DNA from: a virus | Length of the DNA: 29,648 nt | Virus record (IMG/VR): IMGVR_UViG_3300020032_000002 | Location: 1-29,648 of that record | Direction: 5' to 3' (one strand) | Shown here: positions 12,302 through 21,600 of the stretch, piece by piece | Numbering within the stretch: the stretch's first letter is position 1 | How the letters are laid out: each line of letters opens with the position of its first letter | The notes under the pieces: generated by a model | Told to the model about the DNA's origin: nothing | Seen by the model: the letters and a program-made list of their open reading frames with translations, nothing else | Database searches by the model: none | Position numbers and translations under genes: made by a program

Positions 12302-13318
12302 GTGGGCAGATTATCAAATAAAAAAATACATAAACCTACTACAGATTTAAAAAATTATTTTTGGATCATAAGTGGGATTCCTAAAATTGGGAAAACAAGT
12401 CTTTTTGCAAAAATAATCAAAAAAAAATATGGCGATTTAAAGAAGGGTTTATTAATTGCATTTGAAACTGGATATGAAGCTTTAAATGTATTTGCTGAAG
12501 ATGTAACTGATTGGGATGACTTTGAAGATTTAGTAGATGATTTAATTGAAAATAAAGATGAATATGATATTGAATTTTTAGGGTTAGATACATTAGATAC
12601 TATGTGGGATTTTGCACAAGATAAAGTAATTGAAGAGTGGAATAGAGAAAATCCTAACTTGTATGCACAAGATATTAATAGTGTGGGAATGAAAAAACCA
12701 GGTGGTAAAGGTTTTGGTGTAGGTTATAATAGAGCAGCGAAAAAAATAAAAAATACAATAGCAAAACTAAGAAGAGCGGGTTATGGCTTGATGGGAATTA
12801 CTCATAGCAAAGAAGAACATAAAGAAGAAAAAAGTGGACTTGAATATGACCAATTAACTTTATCTTTATCAGGGAGTGCTAGAAAAGTATTTTTAAATGA
12901 TGCTAGTATGGTTGTTTTTATCACAAGTGAAAAAGTCCAAGAAGGCGATGAATTAATAACTAAAAGAATAATGCATTTAAGAAATGATAGTTATATAGAA
13001 GGTGGTTGTAGATTTGAAAATATACCTGAGAAAATTGAGTATAGTCCTAAAAAATTGTTAGAAGTATTTGAAGAAGCTGTAAAATCAGTAGGTGAATATA
13101 CTGAAGAAAAAAGAAAAGCACAATATAGAGAGCCTAAAAAAACGCTTGCTGATATTAAAAAAGAAATAATAAATATAGCAACTAAAAAATCAAATGAAGG
13201 TAAGAAAAAAGAGATAATTAATGCAATAGCAGAAAATAATGACGGCAATCAAAATCCAAATGCTATAAATGATATTGTTACAGCACAGACAGTTCTCGAA
13301 GCAATTAAAAAAGTTTAA
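12302..13318 (+). CDS. Sak4-like RecA-type ATPase
   Basis: 338 aa. Walker A GIPKIGKTS (about residues 26-34), Walker B FLGLDTLDTM (about 97-106), followed by a His-containing switch GITHSKEEH. This is the compact RecA core seen in phage Sak4/AAA_24 proteins that help SSB-dependent strand annealing or recombination. A basic linker and a C-terminal helical domain (ADIKKEIINIATKK..., NAINDIVTAQTVLEAIKK) follow. GTG 12302 has AGGAGGT upstream; an ATG at 12296 is in another frame and stops quickly. Terminator follows at 13327. Confidence 0.82.
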   Translation: MGRLSNKKIHKPTTDLKNYFWIISGIPKIGKTSLFAKIIKKKYGDLKKGLLIAFETGYEALNVFAEDVTDWDDFEDLVDDLIENKDEYDIEFLGLDTLDTMWDFAQDKVIEEWNRENPNLYAQDINSVGMKKPGGKGFGVGYNRAAKKIKNTIAKLRRAGYGLMGITHSKEEHKEEKSGLEYDQLTLSLSGSARKVFLNDASMVVFITSEKVQEGDELITKRIMHLRNDSYIEGGCRFENIPEKIEYSPKKLLEVFEEAVKSVGEYTEEKRKAQYREPKKTLADIKKEIINIATKKSNEGKKKEIINAIAENNDGNQNPNAINDIVTAQTVLEAIKKV

Positions 13319-13326
13319 AATTAAAT

Positions 13327-13354
13327 AGCCTGCCCTTATGGCAGGCTTTGTATT
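13327..13354 (+). terminator. Rho-independent terminator
   Basis: AGCCTGCC (13327-13334), loop CTTAT, GGCAGGCT (13340-13347), then TTTGTATT. It is the only GC-rich intrinsic terminator in the replication region and lies nine bases after the ATPase gene; the short T-run may allow read-through into the helicase genes. Confidence 0.8.
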
Positions 13355-13375
13355 ACCCTTATAAGAGGTGGTTAA

Positions 13376-13840
13376 ATGAAATGTGGATATAAATATTGTA
13401 AATTTGGCGGTGAAGTTAGCAAAGAAGAAGGGGTTAAATATAAAAATAGATGGCATCACAAGGAGTGTGCCAAAGAAAGAAAAAACAAAGAAAAAATCAG
13501 AAAAATTTATTTAGAAAAAATTGATAAATATGCTAACAAAGCACAACTAAACAAAGCAATAAAACAAATTATACATGACAAAAAACAAAATAGTAGTTTT
13601 GTATTATTTGCTTTAAATTATGCGATAGAAAACAATATTAAATTAAATAATCCTTTCGGACTCCATTGGATTATAAAAGATAAAAATATAATTAAAACCT
13701 ACAAAGAAAAAATATTAAAAAAACAAGAATATGAAATAATTAATAAAATTTTAAATCAAGATGAGAAAGGCTATGAAACAAGCTTTAAATATAAACCTTC
13801 AAAGAAAAATAGAAATTGGAATAAAATTTTACCTGAATAG
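13376..13840 (+). CDS. Zinc-knuckle hypothetical protein, 154 aa
   Basis: ATG 13376 follows AGAGGTGG. N-terminal Cys/His cluster, CGYKYCKFGG and WHHKECAKER, suggests a single zinc site; the rest is a very basic helical protein (KNKEKIRKIYLEKIDKYANK). Position between Sak4-like ATPase and helicase suggests a replication or recombination accessory role such as loader, but no motif proves it. Confidence 0.6.
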   Translation: MKCGYKYCKFGGEVSKEEGVKYKNRWHHKECAKERKNKEKIRKIYLEKIDKYANKAQLNKAIKQIIHDKKQNSSFVLFALNYAIENNIKLNNPFGLHWIIKDKNIIKTYKEKILKKQEYEIINKILNQDEKGYETSFKYKPSKKNRNWNKILPE

Positions 13841-13852
13841 GTAGGTGATTAA

Positions 13853-15214
13853 GTGGCACAACAAGTTAATTTACCTTTTGATGTTGTAGCAGAAACAGGT
13901 GTAATTGGAACGTTGTTATCTAATCCAAGATTTATATTGCATTCTGAATTTTTAAAGCCAAAACATTTTTATGAATATGAAAATGGATGTATATATTGGG
14001 CTATAAATGAGCTTTATAAACAAGGAGTATCAGAAGTTGATGATTTTAGTATAATAGCACAAATTGAAAGTAATGAACAGGTAAAAAAAATATTTGAAAA
14101 GAAAAATATAAATGATATTAAAGATTTTTTAAATAAAGCAAAATATGTAGCAAGACCAACAAAGGAAGAGTATTTAAAATTATGTAAAAGAATATTAAAT
14201 TTATCTTTTAAAAGAGATATGTATAATAAATTAGAAAATTTTCAACAACAATGTCTAAGTATTGATGATACTTCAGCCAATGAAATTAATATGAATATAA
14301 ATAATTCGTTAGGAGAATTAGCAAAAAACTATATTATTGACGATAATGTAAAGTTATTTGGCGAAGTAGTAGACGAAGTATGGGAAGAGATAGTTGAAAG
14401 TAGAAACGAAAGTGGATTTGCAGGTATTCCTTCTAAATTTCCAATATTAAATGAATTTTTTACATATGAAGATGGCGAACTTGTTTTAATACCGGGTAGA
14501 GAAAAAACAGGTAAAAGCATGTATTTTATAAATGAAACCATACATAAAATAGAGAATGGTGTACCTACAGCTTATTTTGATACTGAAATGAGTGATAAAA
14601 GGTTTTTAGAAAGAGCATTAGCATATTTAACTGGTATTAAAATCCAAAATATAAGGAATGGAAAGTATACAAGTGAAGATTATCATAAAATAAAAGATGC
14701 TTTAAACTGGATCAAAAAGCAAAAGTTTGTTCATTATTATGAACCTGTATGGACTTTCGATAAGATATATGCAATGTCTAGAATACTTAAAAATCAAATG
14801 GGATTAGGTTTTTTAGTGTTTGACTATATAAAGCAAACTGATACGAACACTGATATGAAAGAAGCAGATTATTTGGGTGAAATGTGTAATTTATTAAAAA
14901 ATAATGTGGGTGGTGCATTAAATATACCTGTTTTAGCTGGTGGACAACAATCTCCATATGATATGAGATTAGCTGACTCAGCTAAATTGGCAAGATATGC
15001 AAGTGTCATAGCTTATTGGATGTATAAAGAACAAGAAGAAATAAATAATGATGGTGCAGATGGTGGGAATATGAAACTTATTATTGATAGGAATAGGTTA
15101 GGCAGACAAATGCGTGAAGGTGAATATATTAATTTTAGATTTAGAGGTGATTATGCACGAATTGAGCAGGCAAAATACCAGCCACTTAAAGAAAAACCTG
15201 ACTTTATGAAATAG
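13853..15214 (+). CDS. DnaB-type replicative helicase
   Basis: 453 aa. N-terminal helical domain (AETGVIGTLLSNPRFIL...) as in DnaB, then the RecA-like motor: Walker A PGREKTGKS (about residues 215-223), DTEMSDKRFLERALA (H1a-like), Walker B LGFLVFDYIK (about 320), GGQQSPYDMR (H3-like Gln) and DRNRLGRQ (H4-like). It would form a hexamer that unwinds DNA 5' to 3' and recruits primase, encoded next. GTG 13853 is five bases after AGGTG. Confidence 0.93.
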   Translation: MAQQVNLPFDVVAETGVIGTLLSNPRFILHSEFLKPKHFYEYENGCIYWAINELYKQGVSEVDDFSIIAQIESNEQVKKIFEKKNINDIKDFLNKAKYVARPTKEEYLKLCKRILNLSFKRDMYNKLENFQQQCLSIDDTSANEINMNINNSLGELAKNYIIDDNVKLFGEVVDEVWEEIVESRNESGFAGIPSKFPILNEFFTYEDGELVLIPGREKTGKSMYFINETIHKIENGVPTAYFDTEMSDKRFLERALAYLTGIKIQNIRNGKYTSEDYHKIKDALNWIKKQKFVHYYEPVWTFDKIYAMSRILKNQMGLGFLVFDYIKQTDTNTDMKEADYLGEMCNLLKNNVGGALNIPVLAGGQQSPYDMRLADSAKLARYASVIAYWMYKEQEEINNDGADGGNMKLIIDRNRLGRQMREGEYINFRFRGDYARIEQAKYQPLKEKPDFMK

Positions 15215-15228
15215 GGAGGTGATAAAAC

Positions 15229-16242
15229 TTGGACTCTAAAGAGCTTAAAAGATATTTAAGAAATAATCCAAATAAGATTGCATTAATATTAGAAAGTATA
15301 GGATGTCATAACTTAAAAGTAGTAAAAGATAAAAGAGTTCAGGCAGCTAGACCAGGTGGTGATAATCCTACTTCAGTCCAAGTTTTATTAACCGATGACA
15401 TTTTAACTTCTATTATACATACTGTATCTGATTTTAATGGTAGAGATATATATGATTTAATAGGATATTTTATAGGTAGTGATTTTAAATCATCATTTAC
15501 ATATATATGTGATTTATTAGGTATTAGTTGTGATTTTAAGCCTATTAAAAAAGAAAAATCTTATTCATATGAGTTTTTAAATAACTTTTTGGGATATAAG
15601 CAATACAATAATGATTATTCACCAAGTTATATTTCAGAAAAAGAATTAATAGGCTTTATATACAAACCACATCGATTGTTTTTAGAAGAAGATATTAGCA
15701 TTGAAAGTCAAATTAAATTTCAAATAATGTATGATATTAAAGATAGCAGGATTTGCTTTCCTATAAGAGATGAGAATGGCAATATTGTTTCAGTTAAAGG
15801 AAGAACTGTAATAGAAAATTATAAGGAATTGGGTATTCCTAAGTATATATATTATTATCCATTTGAAAATAGACATTATTTATATGGTTTGTATGAAAAT
15901 TATTTTGATATATTGAGCAAAGGCGATGTAATAGTCTTTGAAGCTGAAAAATCAGTACAAAAAGCAGATAGCTATGGTATAAACAATTGTGTATCTATAG
16001 GAACTAAGTCAATTACTGATGAACAATTGTTGAAACTTCTAGAATTGAAAGTAGATATAGTTTTGGCGTTTGATAAGAATGTTTCACTTGAAGAAATAGA
16101 AAGACAAGCAAAAAAATTTGATAAACTTGCTAATGTATATGCAATATATGATAACTTAAATTTATTAGATGAAAAAGATGCGCCAATTGATAAAGGATAT
16201 GACACTTTTATGAAGTTATATAGAAACAAAATTATAATTTAG
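15229..16242 (+). CDS. DnaG-type phage primase (TOPRIM)
   Basis: 337 aa. The N-terminal part shows the primase layout (ARPGGDNPTSVQVLL, DIYDLIGYF) but lacks the usual zinc cysteines. The catalytic TOPRIM region has GDVIVFEAEKSVQKADSYG (Glu of motif I) and VDIVLAFDKN (the Asp motif, short form). Catalyses RNA primer synthesis with the helicase upstream. TTG 15229, SD GGGAGGTG. The last codons contain AACAAAATTATAA (16225-16237). The tnpB-only element begins about 10 bases after the stop. Confidence 0.87.
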   Translation: MDSKELKRYLRNNPNKIALILESIGCHNLKVVKDKRVQAARPGGDNPTSVQVLLTDDILTSIIHTVSDFNGRDIYDLIGYFIGSDFKSSFTYICDLLGISCDFKPIKKEKSYSYEFLNNFLGYKQYNNDYSPSYISEKELIGFIYKPHRLFLEEDISIESQIKFQIMYDIKDSRICFPIRDENGNIVSVKGRTVIENYKELGIPKYIYYYPFENRHYLYGLYENYFDILSKGDVIVFEAEKSVQKADSYGINNCVSIGTKSITDEQLLKLLELKVDIVLAFDKNVSLEEIERQAKKFDKLANVYAIYDNLNLLDEKDAPIDKGYDTFMKLYRNKIII

Positions 16243-16315
16243 AGGGTGATAGAAGTTAAGTCCACTCGCAAACCACTGTGGCTTGCCCTGTGGTAAGAGT
16301 GGACGGTCTTGACTT

Positions 16316-16468
16316 TTATTTTTGGTATTTTTCTCTTACTGCATTTTCAATAAGCCTATTAATTGGAATACCAGTATCCTTACTAATCCCTCTAATAATA
16401 TTCATTAATTCTTCATCAATAGTAGTACTAATTTGTTCTCTATTAACTTTGTTTTTAGGTCTAGCCAT
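16316..16468 (-). CDS. Ribbon-helix-helix DNA-binding protein, 50 aa
   Basis: On the - strand, ATG at 16468-16466, SD TAAGGAGG seven bases upstream, stop TAA at 16318-16316. Product: MARPKNKVNREQISTTIDEE, LMNIIRGISKDTGIPINRLI, ENAVREKYQK. This is a complete RHH (CopG/Arc-type) fold: basic N-terminal arm, beta strand QISTTID, helix A ELMNIIRGISKDTG, turn, helix B PINRLIENAVREKY. RHH dimers bind DNA through the strand pair and usually repress. It is divergent from tnpB inside the same element, with two direct repeats between them, so autoregulation and control of tnpB are likely. Its short length makes it easy to overlook. Confidence 0.85.
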   Translation of the reverse strand: MARPKNKVNREQISTTIDEELMNIIRGISKDTGIPINRLIENAVREKYQK

Positions 16469-16480
16469 TTTAAAACCTCC

Positions 16481-16532
16481 TTATAGTTTTATATATAAAA
16501 AACTTGAAATTTATAGTTTTATATAGTATAAT
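16481..16532 (+). promoter_or_regulatory. tnpB promoter with two candidate RHH operators
   Basis: TTGAAA (16504-16509), 17-base spacer, TATAAT (16527-16532). The 15-base direct repeat TTATAGTTTTATATA occurs at 16481-16495 and 16511-16525, 30 bp (about three helical turns) apart. The second copy fills the promoter spacer, the first lies just upstream of the RHH gene's SD. This layout fits a repressor controlling both divergent genes. Confidence 0.7.
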
Positions 16533-16556
16533 TATATATAAGGAGGTGAGTTGTCA

Positions 16557-17669
16557 ATGAATATCAGAGAAAAAGCTTATAAGTTCAGATTATGTCCTAA
16601 TAAAGAGCAGAGAATATTAATTAATAAATCAGTAGGGTGTGCAAGATATGTTTACAACCATTTCTTGGCTAAGGCTAAAGAAAATGAATACCAATCATAC
16701 TCTAAATTTTCTAAAGAATTAACTCAACTAAAGAAAGAAATAGAGTGGTTAAAAGAGCCAGATAAATTTAGTTTACAAAATGCACTTAAAGATTTAGACA
16801 GGGCTTTCAAGAATTTTTTTAGTAAAAAATATAGTTTTCCTAAGTTTAAATCTAAGAAGAATCCTAAAAATTCTTATCGTACTAATAAATTTACTAGAAA
16901 AAACGGAACTACCAATATTGAGATAAAAGATAATAAAATCAAATTGCCCAAATTAGGTTGGATTAAATTTAGAAAATCTAAAGAAGTTAAAGGTAAAATA
17001 TTAAATGTTACAGTAACTAGAACTAATACAGATAAATATTACATTTCAATAACAGTTAAAGAAGAAATTGAAGAATTATCTAAAGTAGATAAGCAAGTAG
17101 GGATAGATTTAGGTCTTAAAGAATTTGCTATTATGTCAGATGGTGAGAAGATAGCTAATCCTAGAATATTAAAGCAATATGAGAAAAAAGTTGCTAAGTT
17201 AAATAGAAGTTTAGCTAGGAAAGAAAAAGGAAGTAATAATTGGTATAAAGCTAAAAAGAAATTAGCTAAGGCTCATGAAAAGGTAGCTAATATTAGATTG
17301 GATTTTCTTCATAAATTTTCAACTAAGCTAATTAAGGAAAACCAACTTATAGCAGTTGAAACTTTGAAAGTAAAGAATATGCTTAAAAATTCTAAGTTGG
17401 CTAAATCCATATCAGATGTATCTTGGAGTAAGTTTGTTGAATTACTAACTTATAAAGCGAAATGGTATGGTAGAGATTTAATGAAGATAGACACATTCTT
17501 TGCTAGTAGTCAACTATGTAGTAACTGTGGCTACAAGAATGAAAAAGTTAAAGATTTAAAGGTTAGAAAGTGGGAATGTCCTGAATGTAAATCAGTTTGG
17601 GACAGAGATATTAATGCAAGTATAAATATTTTAAACGAAGGATTAAAAATTAAGGCAAGTACCACTTAG
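16557..17669 (+). CDS. tnpB: TnpB RNA-guided nuclease (IS1341-like type)
   Basis: 370 aa. Helix-turn-helix-like N-terminus (AYKFRLCPNKEQRILINKS), RuvC motif I with Asp in VGIDLGLKEFAI, Glu in IAVETLKVKNM, zinc ribbon CSNC...CPEC and final WDRDINASINIL with its Asp. All catalytic residues are intact, unlike nuclease-dead TnpB-derived repressors. The protein is clearly different from the tnpB at 3304. ATG 16557 gives 8-base spacing from AGGAGGTG; TTG 16551 would be too close. Its omegaRNA would come from the right end of the element. Confidence 0.94.
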   Translation: MNIREKAYKFRLCPNKEQRILINKSVGCARYVYNHFLAKAKENEYQSYSKFSKELTQLKKEIEWLKEPDKFSLQNALKDLDRAFKNFFSKKYSFPKFKSKKNPKNSYRTNKFTRKNGTTNIEIKDNKIKLPKLGWIKFRKSKEVKGKILNVTVTRTNTDKYYISITVKEEIEELSKVDKQVGIDLGLKEFAIMSDGEKIANPRILKQYEKKVAKLNRSLARKEKGSNNWYKAKKKLAKAHEKVANIRLDFLHKFSTKLIKENQLIAVETLKVKNMLKNSKLAKSISDVSWSKFVELLTYKAKWYGRDLMKIDTFFASSQLCSNCGYKNEKVKDLKVRKWECPECKSVWDRDINASINILNEGLKIKASTT

Positions 17670-17772
17670 GATATGTACCGTTGGACTAACGGGAAGTTAC
17701 GCTTAGGAGATATGAGTAGTGGGTACACTCTCAGCCTAAGAATCCTCGGTGGCTTGCCCCGAGGAGGGTCAA
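17670..17772 (+). ncRNA. Candidate omegaRNA scaffold of the tnpB-only element
   Basis: Non-coding right end with possible pairings CTTAGG (near 17666) or CTTAGG (17702-17707) with CCTAAG (17735-17740), GTACC/GGTAC (17676-17680 with 17722-17726), and the terminal hairpin 17744-17764. The guide would begin at 17773, inside the start of the nuclease gene. Extent inferred by family analogy. Confidence 0.5.
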
Positions 17773-17775
17773 TAA

Positions 17776-18576
17776 TTGTCTAGTAAGAAAATAATGATAG
17801 ATGAAAACGGATTTGTAGATGTGAAAAATATGACATGGAGTTTTAGTAGACTTAATAGTTTTTATACTTGTCCTTACTGCTGGGCTATGAATTACATATT
17901 TAGAAGAGAAGATAGTATGCAAAATGCTTTTGCCCAGTATGGGACACTGTGTCATGAAATATTAGAAAAGTTTGCTAAAAATCAATTAATGATATGGGAT
18001 TTGGTTGATGAATTTAAAAAAAGTTTTGAATTTATGATTACTAATGATTTTCCACCAAATAAATATGTTGATTTAAGAAACAGTTATTATAAGCAAGGAA
18101 TTGATTATTTTATTAATTTCAATGGTTTTTCTAATTATGAAATTATTAGTGTTGAAGAAGAAGTTAAATTAAAAATTGAAGATTATGAATTTACAGGGTT
18201 TATTGACTTGGTTGTAAGAGATAAAACGGATAATAAAATTATTGTAATAGATCATAAAAGTAAATCTTCTTTTAAAAATAAAGAAGAGCAAAAGGAATAC
18301 GCTAGACAACTTTATTTATATAGTAGTTTTATAAAACAAAAATATAAAGAATATCCCAAGCAATTAAAATTTAACATGTTTAGAAAGAAAAAATGGGTAA
18401 TTATTCCATTTAAATTAAAAGATTTAGAAGAAGCTAAAGAATGGATGTTAAAGACTATTGATAAGATTAGTAAAACAAAAGAATTTCCAGTAATAGAAGA
18501 TGATTTTTTTGGTCAGTATTTATGTAATTTTCGACATGATGAAAACCATAAAAAAGGATATGTATTAAGAATATAA
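17776..18576 (+). CDS. PD-(D/E)XK nuclease, RecB/Cas4-like
   Basis: 266 aa. N-terminal WSFSRLNSFYTCPYCWAMNY (typical entry of PDDEXK_1 nucleases), H60 in GTLCHEILEKF, D144 in TGFIDLVV, D159-H-K161 in VIDHKSKS and the helix RQLYLYSSF. These fit a metal-dependent DNA exonuclease as used in phage recombination. TTG 17776: the present SD is AGGAGGG at the very end of the mobile element (spacing 7). The original SD was probably GAGGGTG at 16242-16248, separated by the insertion. Four Cys that would form an iron-sulphur cluster are not evident. Confidence 0.85.
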   Translation: MSSKKIMIDENGFVDVKNMTWSFSRLNSFYTCPYCWAMNYIFRREDSMQNAFAQYGTLCHEILEKFAKNQLMIWDLVDEFKKSFEFMITNDFPPNKYVDLRNSYYKQGIDYFINFNGFSNYEIISVEEEVKLKIEDYEFTGFIDLVVRDKTDNKIIVIDHKSKSSFKNKEEQKEYARQLYLYSSFIKQKYKEYPKQLKFNMFRKKKWVIIPFKLKDLEEAKEWMLKTIDKISKTKEFPVIEDDFFGQYLCNFRHDENHKKGYVLRI

Positions 18577-18605
18577 ATAACAAAATTATAAAAGGTGGTG
18601 TAGGA

Positions 18606-21600
18606 TTGAGGTACAATAATTATCATAGACATGACCATTATAGCAATATTAGAACACCAGATGTCATAGTTAAACCACAGAATTATATTGATAGGGCATT
18701 AGAACTTAGTCATACCACAGTTTTTACTACTAATCATGGTTGCAGTAGTAATGTATTTGAAATGTATGATTTATGTAAAAAAAATGGATTAAAATGCATA
18801 TATGGTATGGAAATGTATTATGTGGATAATAGATTTAAAAAAGATAAAAATAATTACCATATTATTGTAATAGGACTTACTAAAAATGCTTATTACGAAA
18901 TTAATAGAATATCGTCTGAAGCAAATAGAACAGGATTTTATTATTATCCACGTATTGATATGGAATTGTTATTATCTTTGCCCAAAGATGAAGTTGTTAT
19001 TACTACAGCTTGTATAAATAATAGAATTTTTAAAACAGATGATGGTATAGAGTGTTTTTTAATTCCAGTAAAAAAACACTTTGGTAATAATTTTATGTTA
19101 GAAATACAATCACATAATCATCCAACTCAAATAGAATGGAACAAGCAAATATTAAAACTATCTAATAAATATGACATACCTATTATTCATGGAAATGATT
19201 CGCATTATATATATCCACAAGACAAAGAAGATAGGGATTTATTCTTAAAAGGCAAAGGGATGGATTATGGTGATGAGAATAATTTTATATTAGATTATCC
19301 TAATACAGAAATTATTTTTAAAAGATATGAAAAACAAGGAGTTTTAAGTAGGAAACAAGTTGAAACTGCTTTAAAAAATACTTTAATATTTGATAAAGCT
19401 GAAAATTTAAATTTCGATAAAAAATTTAAAATTCCAAGTTTATATCCCAATAAAGATAGCAATAAAATATTAAAAAAAATTTTAGCTAAAAAATGGCTTG
19501 AAGAAAAAGACAAGATACCTGAAGAAAAACACGAGCAATATAAAAAAGCTATTAAAACTGAAATGGATATTATCGAAAAAACAGGTATGGCAGATTATTT
19601 TATATTAAATGAAAAGATAGTAAAAAAAGCAAAAAAAGAATACGGTGGAATATTAACAAGGACAGGTCGTGGTTGTTTTACAAAAGATGCTTTAATAGTT
19701 ACTAAAGAAGATTTAAAAACTATTGATAAAGTTAAAATTGGCGATGAAGTTATTGCAGATGATGGGAAATTTCATAAAGTAATAAATAAGTTTGAATATG
19801 ATATAAATGAAGAATTAATTGAATTTGAATATCAATTACAAGGAAGTAGTAAAAAGAAATATAAAAATATTTGTACTAAAGATCATAAAATATTAGTTAA
19901 AAAAAATGGTAATATAATATATATACCAGCAAATAATTTGAAAGTGGGTGATTTACTATGTTCACCAAAAATTAAAATTAAAGATTATGATAACAACTTG
20001 TATATTGATTTACAAAAATATAATATATATAATTTTCAATATGATGATAAATATATTTATGAAGTTATACCTACAAACAAGGAATATAAATATAGTCCTA
20101 GATGGTTAGAAAAACACAGGATTATGAGTCATAGTTTAGCTAAAAAAATTATAAATGGTCATATTCCATCACGTGTAAGTGGTATAAAACAATTAAAAAG
20201 ATTATTTAAAAACACGCCTTTTAAATCATTAGAAGATTATAGTAAATATTGTAAAAAACATGGATTTATTAGAAGAAAAATTAACAGATATATAAAAAAA
20301 GATTATTTATTTAATTTATTTATTGGTCTTTTATATGCAGACGGATGGACTAATCATGATACTGGCGTAGGACTGGCAATAAATAATAGTAAAGAAAATA
20401 GAAAATTTATATTTAATAAGTATGCTTTTGAAAAATTTGCACAAAGACTAGGTTTTGATAAAAAAGACTTATACTATCATGTAGCTAAAAATGGAAAAAA
20501 TTTAACTCAAATATTTATTAATTCAAAGATTGTATGTAATTGGATTAAAACAGAATATTTTGTATCTAAGAAACATAGAAATAAAATTATAAATACTAAT
20601 TTATTAAATCAAAGCAAGGATAATTTGCGATGGTTATACATAGGGTTGTTAAAATCTAATGGAAGTGTAAATAGAAAAACAAATAAATTGTCATTTGATA
20701 ATACTTCATTATCACTAATAAATTTATTTAAGTTATTAAATAATATTTTAGGATATGAGCCTATGTCATTAGATATTAGATTAAGTCATAAAGATAAAAG
20801 AGGTTATACTAACAAAGAATCATATAAATTAAGAAGACCAATAAACAGAAAAAGAAATATTATTGAAAGTGATAATGAATATTATTATTTACCTATAACT
20901 AAAATTATAAAACATAAAAAGACAAAAACAAAAGTATATGATATATCTGTAGAAGGTAACCCAAGTTATATGATTAATAATATAATAGTACATAATTCGT
21001 CGGTATCTTTTTACATAAACAAATTATTAGGATTTACGGAGATAGATAGACTTGATGCAGAAGTACCTTTATATCCTACAAGATTTATGTCTGTTAGTAG
21101 AATCTTAGAAACACATAGTGCTGCTGACATAGATTACAACACGGCTGATCCAAAACCATTTATTAAAGCTAGTAAGGATATATTAGGTGAAGATGGTATA
21201 TATTATATGGTTGCATATGGTACAATGAAAGAATCGGCTGCTTTTAGAAATTTGTGTCGAGCAAAAGGGTTGAAAATGAGTGAATATAATGATGTAGCAA
21301 AAAACTTAGAATTATATAAAGATAACTTTAAATGGAAAGATTTAATTAAACAATCAGAAAAATATGTCGGTGTAATTGATTCAATATCACCTTCACCTTG
21401 TAGCTTTCTTCTTTTGGATAAACCAATATCAAAAGAAATAGGGCTGATAAGAGTAGGTGATGAAATATGTTGTGCAATAGATGGTTATACAGCCGATGTA
21501 TTTGGATATCTCAAAAATGATTTTCTTACAGTTAAAGTATGGAAAATTATTTCTGATACCTTTAAATTATTAGGAAAACCAATACCAGATATTAAAAGTT

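Larger units (their letters stand above)
16254..17772 (+). mobile_element. tnpB-only IS605-family element with divergent RHH gene
   Basis: Right end: GAAT (17740-17743), hairpin 17744-17764, then TCAA (17769-17772), the same guide/cleavage pair as the IS608-like element. Left: hairpin 16273-16293 sharing the loop TGGCTTGCCC with the right hairpin, inside an outer 8-bp stem GTCCACTC (16260-16267)/GAGTGGAC (16297-16304). Applying the 19-base spacing puts the tip at 16254 after TAGA, but this boundary is uncertain. Contents: RHH gene on the - strand and tnpB on the + strand, no tnpA, so mobility needs a transposase in trans. Confidence 0.8.

Noticed and set aside
16278-16526. + strand 82-codon frame ahead of the second tnpB
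   Set aside because: It is the antisense shadow of the RHH gene, has no SD and crosses the divergent promoter region.
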